From contig NZ_JARXVM010000014.1 in the NCBI RefSeq assembly GCF_029892285.1, forward strand, positions 62,001 to 126,000: a stretch of DNA of 64,000 nucleotides, read 5' to 3'. The DNA is from Rhizobium sp. SG_E_25_P2 (GTDB lineage Bacteria; Pseudomonadota; Alphaproteobacteria; Rhizobiales; Rhizobiaceae). Numbering within the stretch: the first letter of the stretch is position 1; the number at the start of each line of letters is the position of its first letter. This document shows, one piece after another, positions 1-8,776 of the stretch. The notes under the pieces were generated by a model. That model did no database searches. It was not told where the DNA came from and saw only the letters and a list, made by a program, of their open reading frames with translations. Both the position numbers and the translations under genes were made by a program.

Positions 1-33
1 GCCGTCGCGGTTGAGAATGGCCTTGATCTTCAC
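1..33 (-). CDS. 5' tip of a probable diacylglycerol kinase family gene (partial)
   Basis: Read on the minus strand from a GTG start, the first eleven codons give M-K-I-K-A-I-L-N-R-D-G, which resembles the N-terminus of rhizobial diacylglycerol kinase family proteins. A GGAG ribosome-binding site lies seven bases upstream of the GTG. The rest of the gene is outside the window, so the identification rests on a very short match and the start context. It would be transcribed divergently from the MFS gene that follows. Confidence 0.4.
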   Translation of the reverse strand, partial: MKIKAILNRDG

Positions 34-281
34 CCGTCATCTCCCGTGTTCTCAGCAGCATATAGGCTTTATTCCCGCGATTATTAGGCGCGGCCGGGTC
101 AGTAACGCGCGGAATGGATTTTTGATCATTATCATTTGCGTTCGCGCCGCAAAATCGCCTTTACCGCAGCGCAATATCCCTATTATAGTACTATAATTCA
201 TCATCGGACGGCCTGAATCGCCTGCGCCGCTCCCATTCTCGATATCCCGGCTTTCCGAGCCCTTTCAGACGGATCTTCACC

Positions 282-1499
282 GTGAGCAACGCTGTTTGCA
301 CCGATACGACTGCAATTCCCGAAGAAGCCGCGGCGTTGACGCGTTTTCAGATCGCATTGGTGATCCTGGCGCTCGCCTGCGGCGGCTTCGGCATCGGCAC
401 CGGCGAATTCGCCATCATGGGCTTGTTGCCCGATTTGGCCCGCACTTTCGCGGTGACGACACCGGAAGCCGGTTACGTGATCAGCGCCTATGCGCTGGGC
501 GTGGTGATCGGCGCGCCGCTGATCGCCATTCTCGGCGCTAAATCCTCGCGTCGGTCATTGCTGCTGGTGCTGATGAGCGTCTTCGCCGCCGGCAATCTCG
601 CCAGCGCGATTGCCCCTGATTTCTGGAGCTTCACGGCGCTCCGCTTTCTCACGGGCCTGCCGCATGGCGCCTATTTCGGCGTCTCGGCGCTGGTCGCGGC
701 CTCGCTGGTGCCCCTCTATATGCGCGCTCGCGCCGTTGGCTACGTGATGCTTGGCCTGACGGTGGCGACGCTGGCCGGCACGCCTGTCATGGCGCTGTTC
801 GGTCAATATCTCTCCTGGCGCGTGCTGTTCTTCGCCGTCGGCGGCATCGGCGCGCTGACCGTCACTCTGATCTGGCTTTACCTGCCGCGCGACAAACCGG
901 CCCATGGCGCGAGTGTGGCGCGTGAACTGATCGCCTTTACCCATCCGCAGGTGCTTCTGACCCTGACGCTGGCCGCCACCGGCTTCGGCGGCATGTTCTC
1001 GATCTTCAGCTATATCGCCGGCACCGCGACGGAAGTCGCGCTAATGCCCGCCACGATGATTCCGGTGATCATGGTGCTGTTCGGCGTCGGCATGAATGTC
1101 GGCAATGTCGTTGGCTCCAAACTCGCCGACATGTCGCTGATGGGCACGATCGGCGGCATGCTGGTGTTCAATGTCATCGTCATGACCATTTTCGGCCTGA
1201 CGGCCGCCAATCCCTATTTGCTCTGCCTGTCGGTGTTCCTGATCGGATGCACCTTCGCCGCCGGCCCCGCCGTGCAGACGCGCCTGATGGATGTCGCCGC
1301 CGACGGCCAGACTTTGGCCGCCGCCTCGATGCATTCGGCCTTCAATGTCGCCAATGCGCTGGGCGCCTGGCTCGGCGGTCTGGTGATCGCCTATGGCTAC
1401 GGCTATGCCGCCACCGGCTATGTCGGCGCCATCCTGTCCTTTTTCGGCCTGTTCGTGTTCGGCGCGTCCTGGCTTCTGGAAAAGCGGGCGGCGCGCTAA
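282..1499 (+). CDS. MFS transporter, AraJ/YdhP-like (DHA1 family)
   Basis: A 405-residue inner-membrane protein with about twelve hydrophobic segments. The N-terminal GxGTGEFAIMGLLPDLA pattern after the first helix is typical of the sugar-efflux/arabinose-efflux branch of drug:H+ antiporters (AraJ, YdhP, YtbD), so proton-driven efflux of a small molecule is the likely role; the substrate cannot be read from the sequence. The start is GTG, the first codon that leaves a short hydrophilic leader before helix 1. The gene converges on an Lrp-type regulator only nine bases downstream. Family assignment is firm, substrate is unknown. Confidence 0.88.
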   Translation: MSNAVCTDTTAIPEEAAALTRFQIALVILALACGGFGIGTGEFAIMGLLPDLARTFAVTTPEAGYVISAYALGVVIGAPLIAILGAKSSRRSLLLVLMSVFAAGNLASAIAPDFWSFTALRFLTGLPHGAYFGVSALVAASLVPLYMRARAVGYVMLGLTVATLAGTPVMALFGQYLSWRVLFFAVGGIGALTVTLIWLYLPRDKPAHGASVARELIAFTHPQVLLTLTLAATGFGGMFSIFSYIAGTATEVALMPATMIPVIMVLFGVGMNVGNVVGSKLADMSLMGTIGGMLVFNVIVMTIFGLTAANPYLLCLSVFLIGCTFAAGPAVQTRLMDVAADGQTLAAASMHSAFNVANALGAWLGGLVIAYGYGYAATGYVGAILSFFGLFVFGASWLLEKRAAR

Positions 1500-1508
1500 C
1501 GCGCCGTC

Positions 1509-1979
1509 TCATACGATCGGCAGTTTCAGCGGTCCGTTCGCCTTGACCGTGCGGATCGCAAAATTGGACCTGATGTCGGTGACCTCGGGAAGCGTCAGAA
1601 GCTTCTCGGTCAGCAGCCGTTCATAAGCGGCCAGATCCTCCACCACGACCTCTGCCAGAAAATCCGCCTCGCCCGAGATCATGTGGCAGGCGACGACTTC
1701 AGGCAGCGCCAGAAGCGCATCCTGCAGATTGCCGGCGTTCTCGCGGCTGTGGCGGATCACCTTGAAGAACACGAACACCGTCAGTTCGAGCCCGATATTG
1801 CGCCGGTCGACATCCGCCCTGTAACCGCGGATCACGCCGGCTTTTTCCAGAGCGCGGATGCGCCTGAGACAGGGCGACGGCGAGAGATTGACGCGCGCGG
1901 CGATATCGACATTGCTCATGCGCGCATCCTCCTGCAGCGCATCGATGATCGCGAGATCGAATTCATCCAGTTTTGGCAT
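1509..1979 (-). CDS. Lrp/AsnC family transcriptional regulator
   Basis: A 156-residue regulator with the standard two-part layout. An N-terminal winged helix-turn-helix (about residues 4-60, including LSPSPCLRRIRALEKAGVI) is followed by the RAM/AsnC effector-binding domain (about 65-145, with the acidic GEADFLAEV stretch). Lrp-type proteins act as dimers or octamers and often control an adjacent, divergently transcribed amino-acid transporter. Here the divergent neighbour, 132 bases away, is the interrupted DMT exporter, so that gene is the likely target, by inference. Length and domain content are normal for the family. Confidence 0.92.
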   Translation of the reverse strand: MPKLDEFDLAIIDALQEDARMSNVDIAARVNLSPSPCLRRIRALEKAGVIRGYRADVDRRNIGLELTVFVFFKVIRHSRENAGNLQDALLALPEVVACHMISGEADFLAEVVVEDLAAYERLLTEKLLTLPEVTDIRSNFAIRTVKANGPLKLPIV

Positions 1980-2111
1980 TACTCACCATTTCATTGTCAT
2001 TGGACGCAATATTCTGCCCTATCATTCATATTTCAAGCCACAAGACGCAAGGACATGCGCGCCACCGCTGAATTAATGTTCCGGAACTTAAGATGCAGGC
2101 GGGAGGGGCAA

Positions 2112-3023
2112 ATGGCCATGGCGAGGGAAACGGCAACAACACACGCAACATCGCCTATGCTGGGCCGCATCGCAGCTTTGTCGGTGGTGGCGATCTGGGC
2201 GGCATGGCTGGTGTCGACGCGGCACGGAACCGTATCGTCGCTCAGGGCCGTGGATCTCAGCCTCCTGCGCTATGGCATTCCGGCGCTGATCCTCGCGCCG
2301 GTCTGGCTGAGAACCGGCCTCTGGCCCAAGGCGACGCTAAAATGGCCGCTCGTGCTGATGATCTTGGGATCGGGGGCGCCTTTCTTCCAGATCGTGGCCG
2401 TGGGCATGCGGGCGACGCCGGCCTCGGCGGCAGGCGTGCTGCTGCCTGGCGTGATGCAGCTCGCAACGGCGTTGATCGGCGTGGCGGTCTATCGCGAATG
2501 CCCTGACCTGATGCGTTGGTTCGGAATGGCCGCCATCGCGCTCGGCGGGCTGGTGATGCTGACGGCGGGCGTCGGCGATGTCGACCTGGGCTGGAAGAGC
2601 TATTTGATCCTGCCCTTTTGCGCCACGCTCTGAGCGGTCTTCACCCATGCGTTCAGACGCTCCGGCCTGACACCGCTCGAAGGTGGGGCGCTGGTCTGCG
2701 TCTGGTCGACGCTGATCACGCTAGCCCTCATCCCGTTTTTGGGACTTCACCTGCTATCGGCGCCGCTCGGTGAAGTCGCCCTGCAGGTGCTGACACAGGG
2801 CGTCTTGTCGGGCCTTTGCGCCACCCTGCTCTATGGCTACGCCATCCGGGCGCTAGGCGGCACGCTTGCTGCGGCCTACACGGCGGCGACGCCAGCGGCA
2901 GCCGCGATCGGCGGCGGACTGCTGCTCGGCGAGCAGATCGGCGCGGCCACGATCGCCGCAGCCGTCATCACCGGCCTCGGCGTGATCTTGTCGACCGGGC
3001 TACTGTCAAAGCGTCAGGCCTGA
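2112..3023 (+). pseudogene. DMT/EamA family exporter interrupted by an in-frame TGA
   Basis: Reading from the ATG at 2112, preceded by a GGGAGGGG ribosome-binding site, one frame encodes a complete EamA-type transporter of about 302 residues with two five-helix halves. The only break is a TGA at 2631-2633, in the context ATL-stop-AVFTHAFRRSGLTP. The second EamA repeat continues in the same frame to 3023, so no indel is involved. DMT proteins usually have tryptophan at this point (the LWA motif opening the second half), so a TGG to TGA change at 2633 is the simplest explanation. The gene is divergent from the Lrp-type regulator. It is either a recent pseudogene or a base-call error; its 3' end overlaps the converging L,D-transpeptidase by ten bases. 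Confidence 0.82.
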
Positions 3024-3631
3024 AGCACCACGACCTTGTCACCGGTGGAGACGCGGCTGTAGAGATCGATCACGTCGTGGTTCAACATGCGAATGCATCC
3101 CGACGACATCGCATAGCCGATCGATTGCGGCTGGTTGGTGCCGTGAATGCGGAAATGGATATCATTGCCGCCACGATAAAGATACATGGCGCGGGCGCCG
3201 AGCGGATTGTTGGGGCCGCCGGGCATGCCGCCGGCAAGAGGGCCGTATTTCGCCGGTTCGCGGCGGATCATGTTGGCGGTCGGCGTCCAGGTCGGCCATT
3301 CGGCCTTGCGGCCGACATAGGCGTTGCCGCGCAGTTCCAACCCTTCCCGGCCAACGCTGACGGCGTAACGGATCGCCCGGCCATTGCCGAGCACATAATA
3401 GAGCCTGCGAGCCGGCGTATCGACAACCACCGTGCCGGCAGCCTGGCTGGTGGCGTAATCGACCTCAGCACGACGCAGTTCCGGTTTGATCTTCTCCAGC
3501 GACATGGCGGGCAGCGGATAAGGTTCGGTCGTCTGAGCGGCGTAATTGGCCTTGTCATTGGAATGATTGGTCTGGCATCCCGCCAGAAGCGCCGATGCGC
3601 CGAGAAGGAACGCTCGCCGAGAAACCGCCAT
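3014..3631 (-). CDS. L,D-transpeptidase lipoprotein (YkuD domain)
   Basis: A 205-residue protein with a lipoprotein signal peptide: a twin-arginine-like SRR near the N-terminus and a lipobox LLAGC with cysteine 19 as the lipid-modified residue. The YkuD catalytic domain fills the C-terminal two thirds. The active-site signature is present, with the histidine in IHGTNQP followed by SSGCIRM carrying the nucleophilic cysteine. Such enzymes make 3-3 peptidoglycan cross-links or attach proteins to peptidoglycan in the periplasm. This is one of the short, single-domain forms that are numerous in Rhizobiales. No operon partner is evident. Confidence 0.93.
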   Translation of the reverse strand: MAVSRRAFLLGASALLAGCQTNHSNDKANYAAQTTEPYPLPAMSLEKIKPELRRAEVDYATSQAAGTVVVDTPARRLYYVLGNGRAIRYAVSVGREGLELRGNAYVGRKAEWPTWTPTANMIRREPAKYGPLAGGMPGGPNNPLGARAMYLYRGGNDIHFRIHGTNQPQSIGYAMSSGCIRMLNHDVIDLYSRVSTGDKVVVLQA

Positions 3632-3952
3632 CGAATTGATTCCTTAATGCCCCGTTGATGGCGGGAACATTAGGAAGATTATGGTTAATGCCGGGTAAAG
3701 GGGGCTGACGTATCTCGCTTTCCTGGGCTTGCAAACTGCCGAAGGCGATTGAACACTTGATCCACTTGCCTTCGGCATGCTGAATTAGCGTGTATTGTTA
3801 GCCGAACCCTGTAAACAGTCGAGCATGGCTTAAAATTTGCCCCCGCAATCCTAGGTATAGTATTATGGATGGTGATTGCGATCAATCGGAACAGCTGGCC
3901 GCTGTCCCGACATTGCCGTCGATAAACAAATCCTAACGAAGATAGGTGAACA
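3632..3952. other. Non-coding gap
   Basis: About 320 bases between the divergent L,D-transpeptidase and the zinc-ribbon gene. It is visibly richer in A and T than the flanking coding DNA and presumably contains both promoters, but no convincing hairpin, RNA gene or repeat was recognised. Confidence 0.4.
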
Positions 3953-4753
3953 GTGAAGGTTCTGATTGTTTGCCCAAAGTGCAACCAGATGTATTTTGAA
4001 GGCAACACGGCGTTTGGAGCCCCCACGATACATTCCGTTCCCATTACGGACAACGGCATATGCATTTTCACATGTGAGCGTGGTCACACCACTTCCACCC
4101 TTTTTACGCAACCAAAGTTCGAGGTCTTGTGCGAAGTCGCCGCCCAGGCAATTGTGGACGGTTATTTCCGAGATGCTGTTGCAAGTTTTGCCGCAGCGCT
4201 TGAACGAGCAATGGAGTTCTACTGTCGGGTGATTTTCAACACGCGAGGCAAAGATGATGAATTTAATCTCGCATGGAACCCGCTAGATAAGTCCAGCGAG
4301 CGACAATTCGGCTTCTTCCACGCTGTCTTTTCAATGGAAAATTCGAAGAAAGTTCCGGCGCTGAATGATGGAAAGAAAGGCACCCAGTTTCGAAATAAGG
4401 TAGTACACAAGGGCTACATTCCAGCGAAGGCCGAAACAGTGGAATTCGGACAAACGATTGTTGACCTGATCATCGAAATCATCGCGCCGCTGCATACGAA
4501 ATATGCTGCGTCAGTCAGTAACGTGACAGAGGCCCTCCTGCCCCCTCGCGCTGAAAGGCCCTCATCGAGAAGCTACAATCGGAGTTTGTTTGAATGGCAG
4601 CAAACCGGAGAAAGGTTTCCTACACTCAAGTTGTCGACATTTATTGAAAGAGAAAGCGAGCAAAAGAAACATGTCGCTTTTTCAAATTTCCTTGCTGGCT
4701 TCCCACCCACCCCGGGATCGTCGTTGGCGCTGCCAAGAACCGATTGCTCTTAA
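3953..4753 (+). CDS. Zinc-ribbon protein with a HEPN-like RNxxxH motif
   Basis: A 266-residue soluble protein of no recognised family, starting at GTG. The N-terminus has a treble-clef or zinc-ribbon pattern: CPKC at residues 8-11 and a second cysteine with CERGH about 35 residues later. The central part is helical, and around residues 147-155 it carries RNKVVHKGY, an R-x4-H motif of the kind that forms the RNase centre of HEPN domains and also occurs in inactive relatives. Codon usage and base composition are less GC-rich than in neighbouring housekeeping genes, suggesting horizontal acquisition. It stands alone, with no obvious antitoxin beside it. An RNA-targeting or phage-sensing role is an inference from the motif only. 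Confidence 0.6.
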   Translation: MKVLIVCPKCNQMYFEGNTAFGAPTIHSVPITDNGICIFTCERGHTTSTLFTQPKFEVLCEVAAQAIVDGYFRDAVASFAAALERAMEFYCRVIFNTRGKDDEFNLAWNPLDKSSERQFGFFHAVFSMENSKKVPALNDGKKGTQFRNKVVHKGYIPAKAETVEFGQTIVDLIIEIIAPLHTKYAASVSNVTEALLPPRAERPSSRSYNRSLFEWQQTGERFPTLKLSTFIERESEQKKHVAFSNFLAGFPPTPGSSLALPRTDCS

Positions 4754-4871
4754 AGATCTCAATCCTTTTGATGCTGGACCAACGTGTTTCTCTTTTAGCA
4801 TGACTGTCTGCCAGAGCCATCAGTCTGCCAACGGGTCACGCACCTATACCAAAAACGCGTCCGCGCACCAA

Positions 4872-6533
4872 TCACATATTCGGATAAACAGGCCCCTCGC
4901 CGCCCTGCGGCGGCACCCAGGTGATGTTCTGGTTGGGGTCCTTGATGTCGCAGGTCTTGCAGTGGACGCAATTCTGCGCGTTGATCACGAAGACCTTGTC
5001 GCCATCCTTCTCCACCCATTCATAGACGCCGGCCGGACAGTAGCGCGACGACGGGCCGGCGAAGATGTCGAGTTCGGACGACTTCTGCAGCGCCGGATCC
5101 TTAAGGCGAAGATGGATTGGCTGGTCTTCCTCGTGATTGGTGTTGGACAGGAACACCGAAGACAGACGGTCAAAGGTCAGCACGCCGTCCGGCTTGGGAT
5201 AGTCGATCTTCTTGTGCTTGGCGGCCGGCTCCAGCGAGGCGGCGTCATTCTTGCCGTGCTTCAGCGTGCCGAAGAAGGAGAAGCCGAACAGCTGGTTGGT
5301 CCACATATCGAGACCGCCCAGGCCCACGCCGATCGCCGTGCCGAATTTCGACCAGAGCGGCTTGACGTTGCGGACGCGCTTGAGGTCCTTGCCGATGTCG
5401 CCAGCGCGCCATTCGTTTTCGATCTCGACGATTTCATCATTGGCGCGACCATTGGCAATCGCTTCCGCGATTTTGTCGGCGGCGAGCATGCCGGAGAGCA
5501 CGGCATTGTGGCTGCCCTTGATGCGCGGCACATTGACGAAACCGGCCGAACAGCCGATCAGCGCGCCGCCGGGGAAGCTTGTCTTCGGCACCGACTGGTA
5601 GCCGCCTTCGGTGATGGCGCGCGCGCCGTAGGAGATGCGCTTTGCACCTTCAAACACGCCGCGGATCGCCGGATGCGTCTTGAACCGCTGCATCTCTTCA
5701 AACGGGAAGAGATAGGGGTTCTTGTAATTCAGATGCACGACGAAACCGACGGCCACCTGATTGTCTTCGAGATGATAGAGGAAGGAGCCGCCGCCGGTTT
5801 TCATGTCGAGCGGCCAGCCGAAGGAGTGCTGCACCAGGCCCGGCTTGTGGTTCTCGGGCTTGACCTGCCAGAGTTCCTTGATGCCGATGCCGAATTTCTG
5901 CGGCTCGCGATCCTTCGATAGGTCGTATTTGGCGATCAACTGCTTGGCGAGCGAACCGCGCACGCCCTCGCCAATCAGCGTGTATTTGCCGAGAAGCTCC
6001 ATGCCGCGGGCATAATTGCCGGTCGGCTCGCCATCGCGGCCGATGCCCATGTCACCCGAGGCGACGCCGCGCACCGCGCCATGATCGTCATACAGCACTT
6101 CAGTGGCGGCGAAGCCCGGATAGATCTCGACGCCGAGTTCTTCCGCCTTCGTCGCCAGCCAGCGACAGACATTGCCGAGCGAGACGATATAATTGCCGTG
6201 ATTGTTCATCAAAGGCGGCATGAACATATTGGGCAGGCGGATAGAGCCCGCCGGCCCCAGAAACAGGAAATGGTCGTCGGTGACAGGCGTCTTGAACGGA
6301 TGATCCGCCTCGTCGCGCCAGCCCGGCAGAAGCCTGTCGACGCCGATGGGATCGACCACCGCGCCCGACAGGATATGCGCGCCGACTTCCGCGCCCTTCT
6401 CCAGCACCACCACCGACAGCTCGGGATTGACCTGTTTAAGCCTGATGGCGGCGGCAAGACCCGCAGGACCAGCGCCCACGATCACCACGTCGAATTCCAT
6501 GCTCTCGCGTTCGGGCAATTCCATGTCGCTCAT
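4872..6533 (-). CDS. Electron transfer flavoprotein-ubiquinone oxidoreductase (ETF-QO)
   Basis: A 553-residue membrane-associated flavoprotein that passes electrons from reduced ETF, generated by fatty-acid and amino-acid dehydrogenases, to ubiquinone. The FAD-binding Rossmann motif VIVGAGPAGLAAAI lies near residues 16-29. The ubiquinone-binding and FAD domains follow, and the C-terminal ferredoxin-like part carries the four cluster ligands in YCPAGVYEW and NCVHCKTC, as in characterised ETF-QOs. The start at 6533 (MSDMEL) is preferred over the upstream in-frame ATG at 6617 because GGAG lies just ahead of it and the family begins there. Monocistronic in this window. Confidence 0.96.
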   Translation of the reverse strand: MSDMELPERESMEFDVVIVGAGPAGLAAAIRLKQVNPELSVVVLEKGAEVGAHILSGAVVDPIGVDRLLPGWRDEADHPFKTPVTDDHFLFLGPAGSIRLPNMFMPPLMNNHGNYIVSLGNVCRWLATKAEELGVEIYPGFAATEVLYDDHGAVRGVASGDMGIGRDGEPTGNYARGMELLGKYTLIGEGVRGSLAKQLIAKYDLSKDREPQKFGIGIKELWQVKPENHKPGLVQHSFGWPLDMKTGGGSFLYHLEDNQVAVGFVVHLNYKNPYLFPFEEMQRFKTHPAIRGVFEGAKRISYGARAITEGGYQSVPKTSFPGGALIGCSAGFVNVPRIKGSHNAVLSGMLAADKIAEAIANGRANDEIVEIENEWRAGDIGKDLKRVRNVKPLWSKFGTAIGVGLGGLDMWTNQLFGFSFFGTLKHGKNDAASLEPAAKHKKIDYPKPDGVLTFDRLSSVFLSNTNHEEDQPIHLRLKDPALQKSSELDIFAGPSSRYCPAGVYEWVEKDGDKVFVINAQNCVHCKTCDIKDPNQNITWVPPQGGEGPVYPNM

Positions 6534-6713
6534 CTCAAAAACTCCGGCCGGGCGCGCAAAAATTTGTCGATGACTTGTGTCAAATCCGCAAAACCTTGTC
6601 GAGCCAGCAAACGACATAAGCCTATCTCATTTGCTCATACCTTACTTTGACGTAAACGTAAATTATTGGGCAAAAAAATGTTAGAAAATCGGCTGCCAGG
6701 AACCTGCATATCA

Positions 6714-7077
6714 CTAAGGTCGCACCAGATCTGGGAACATGGGGAAATGCTTGAGGTTCAACGTCGCCAACGGCTTTTGCATCGAGATGGCTGTCGACGC
6801 GATAACAGCATCTACAAGATCTACGCCGTGGCTCGGTCCATAGCGGCGAAGATTTTCACCCGCGCGCAAGGAAATATCGAGATCCACGGGCACACAAACC
6901 ATTTTCTCAAACAGGGCGCGGAAAAGCGTTTCCTCGGACGGCTTGCGGACGCCCACGCATGACTTCCACCACAGTCAGCATAGAAATGGCGGGACGCTCA
7001 TTCTGGTGCAGGAGAAAATTGAGAGCGGCTTGGTTGCCTCGGGAAATATCAATCAGAATGCAACTGTCGACAATCAT
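6714..7077 (-). pseudogene. VapC-type PIN-domain toxin, frameshifted
   Basis: From the ATG at 7077 the minus strand encodes a PIN-domain N-terminus (MIVDSCILIDISRG) that runs out of frame after the segment TVVEVMRG. The continuation (VRKPSEETLFRALF to LNLKHFPMFPDL) is intact in another frame and ends at 6714. The total span is one base longer than a multiple of three, which fits a single extra base in the run of three C at 6952-6954 (GGG on the coding strand). PIN acidic residues are visible in both halves (VDSCILID, and VDLVDAVIAS). The upstream antitoxin overlaps it by four bases and is intact. The toxin is probably inactive unless the extra base is a sequencing error. Confidence 0.75.
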
Positions 7078-7265
7078 GCACCGTCGGCTCTGGACATTCG
7101 CTCGACGAGTTCTCGCCGCTCCTCGATGGTTAGTCGACCCAGGTCATCATGATCCCGCCAGACGCCGAAAACGGCGTGCAGCGCAGACCTCCAGTCCGTT
7201 GAACCATCATTTTCTGTCGAGTTTATCTTATCGGCGCCGTCTCGGCTTGCAGTCGTCCTGGCCAT
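7074..7265 (-). CDS. VapB-like antitoxin upstream of the broken vapC
   Basis: A 63-residue protein starting at an ATG with GGAGG nine bases upstream, whose TGA overlaps the toxin ATG (ATGA), the usual translational coupling of type II antitoxin-toxin operons. The C-terminal part, with LTIEERRELVERMSRADGA, resembles the tails of small VapB-type antitoxins, but no clear ribbon-helix-helix or AbrB fold can be read from so short a sequence. It lies opposite the 5' region of the Hsp70-like gene, without overlapping it. Assignment rests mainly on position and overlap. Confidence 0.6.
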   Translation of the reverse strand: MARTTASRDGADKINSTENDGSTDWRSALHAVFGVWRDHDDLGRLTIEERRELVERMSRADGA

Positions 7266-7409
7266 GCGGAAGATCCTCCGTGTCCTTCGCGCGAGGGTAG
7301 TCGCGTTCAGGCTCAGCGTCAAATTCCCATTGCCATCCCCCGTGCCCTGTGGCATGAGGCGCGCCTTCCGCTGCGGCGCAGCATTTCCCATTTCCGATGG
7401 AGTTTTCAG

Positions 7410-8702
7410 ATGGCGACCGCGCTCGGCCTGGATTTCGGCACCACCAACACCGTGCTCGCGGTCAAGGAAGGCGACGGCTCGCGTTCGCTGTCCTTCGACA
7501 GCCTCGCCGGCCGCACCGACAGCATGCGCACCTGTCTGTCCTTCATGAAGGATGGACGCCTGGGCGCCTCCAAGCTTGAGGTCGAAGCAGGCGCGGCGGC
7601 GATCCGCGTCTTTGTCGACAATCCCGGCGACGTGCGTTTCCTGCAGTCGATCAAGACATTTGCCGCCTCGCCGCTGTTTCAAGGCACGATGGTCTATGCC
7701 AAGCGCTTCAGCTTCGAAGATCTGATGGAGACCTTCCTCAACCGGCTGCGCGATTATGCCGGAGCGTCTCTTGATAGCAACATCAACCGCATCGTGGTCG
7801 GACGCCCGGTCAAATATGCCGGCGCCAATCCCGATGAAGGGCTGGCCGTCAAGCGCTACAACGAGGCGCTGGGCCGTCTCGGCTTTCCGGAAGTGCATTT
7901 CGTCTATGAGCCAGTCGCGGCGGCCTTCTTCTTCGCCGAAAAGCTGAAGCGCGACGCCACCGTGCTGGTGGCCGATTTCGGCGGCGGCACCACCGACTAC
8001 TCCGTCATCCGTTTCGAAACTGCTGCGGGCCGGCTGACGGCGACGCCGCTCGGCCATTCCGGCGTCGGCGTGGCCGGCGACCAGTTCGATTATCGCATCA
8101 TCGACAATCTCGTTTCGCCGGTGATTGGCAAAGGCTCGAAATTCAAGAGCTTCGACAAGATTCTTGATGTTCCGACCAATTACTACGCCAATTTCGGCCG
8201 CTGGAACCAGCTGTCGATCTTCAAGACGCTCAAGGATTTCCAGGATTTGAAGGGGCTGGTTCGCGCCTCGCTTGAGCCGGAAAAGCTCGAAGCCTTCATC
8301 GATCTGATCGACCAGGATGAGGGCTATCCGCTCTATCAGGCTGTGTCGCGGACCAAGATGCGCCTGTCGGAGGAGGAAGAGACCGAATTCTTCTTTGCGC
8401 CGCTCGGCGAGAAGAGCCGCCGCATGGTCAAGCGCACGGATTTCGAAGGCTGGATCGCCGACGACCTCAAGGCGATGGAAGCCGCGCTCGACGACGCTCT
8501 GGCCAAGACCGGCCTGGCGCCCGAGGCGATCGACAAGGTCTTCCTCACCGGCGGCACCTCCTTCGTGCCGGCGGTGCGCCGCCTGTTCGAAAACCGCTTC
8601 GGCGCCGAGCGCATCGAAAGCGGCGGAGAACTCCTCTCCATCGCCCATGGCCTCGCCCTGATCGGCGAACGCGAGGACGCGGCGGACTGGGCGGCGTTGT
8701 GA
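7410..8702 (+). CDS. Hsp70-family protein (YegD-like)
   Basis: A 430-residue protein consisting essentially of an actin/Hsp70-type ATPase. The phosphate-1 motif GLDFGTTNTVLAV is at residues 5-17, phosphate-2 is in VADFGGGTTDYSV, and the adenosine motif is in VFLTGGTSFVPAVRRLF near the C-terminus. There is no typical DnaK substrate-binding domain or lid, which matches the YegD branch of truncated Hsp70 homologues. The role in the cell is not established for this group; chaperone or regulatory ATPase functions are possible. It is a single gene, transcribed away from the VapBC-like locus. Confidence 0.9.
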   Translation: MATALGLDFGTTNTVLAVKEGDGSRSLSFDSLAGRTDSMRTCLSFMKDGRLGASKLEVEAGAAAIRVFVDNPGDVRFLQSIKTFAASPLFQGTMVYAKRFSFEDLMETFLNRLRDYAGASLDSNINRIVVGRPVKYAGANPDEGLAVKRYNEALGRLGFPEVHFVYEPVAAAFFFAEKLKRDATVLVADFGGGTTDYSVIRFETAAGRLTATPLGHSGVGVAGDQFDYRIIDNLVSPVIGKGSKFKSFDKILDVPTNYYANFGRWNQLSIFKTLKDFQDLKGLVRASLEPEKLEAFIDLIDQDEGYPLYQAVSRTKMRLSEEEETEFFFAPLGEKSRRMVKRTDFEGWIADDLKAMEAALDDALAKTGLAPEAIDKVFLTGGTSFVPAVRRLFENRFGAERIESGGELLSIAHGLALIGEREDAADWAAL

Positions 8703-8776
8703 GCGGGGCGCTTGCCGCTGGTTGTGGGACGGGGGAAACAAACGAATACACCGCACCAATTTTCTTGCGTTGAAAC

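Noticed and set aside
2631-2633. TGA read as selenocysteine
   Set aside because: The protein is a DMT transporter with no selenoprotein relatives, the usual residue is tryptophan, and no selenocysteine insertion hairpin is evident.
4590-5921. 443-codon plus-strand frame opposite ETF-QO
   Set aside because: Starts inside the zinc-ribbon gene and runs antisense to the conserved ETF-QO; no family resemblance.
7266-8759. Very long minus-strand open frame opposite the Hsp70-like gene
   Set aside because: Its composition (Arg, Glu, Gly and Ala rich) is that of a shadow frame of a GC-rich gene. Only its last 64 codons, which lie outside the Hsp70 gene and have their own ribosome-binding site, were kept as an antitoxin.
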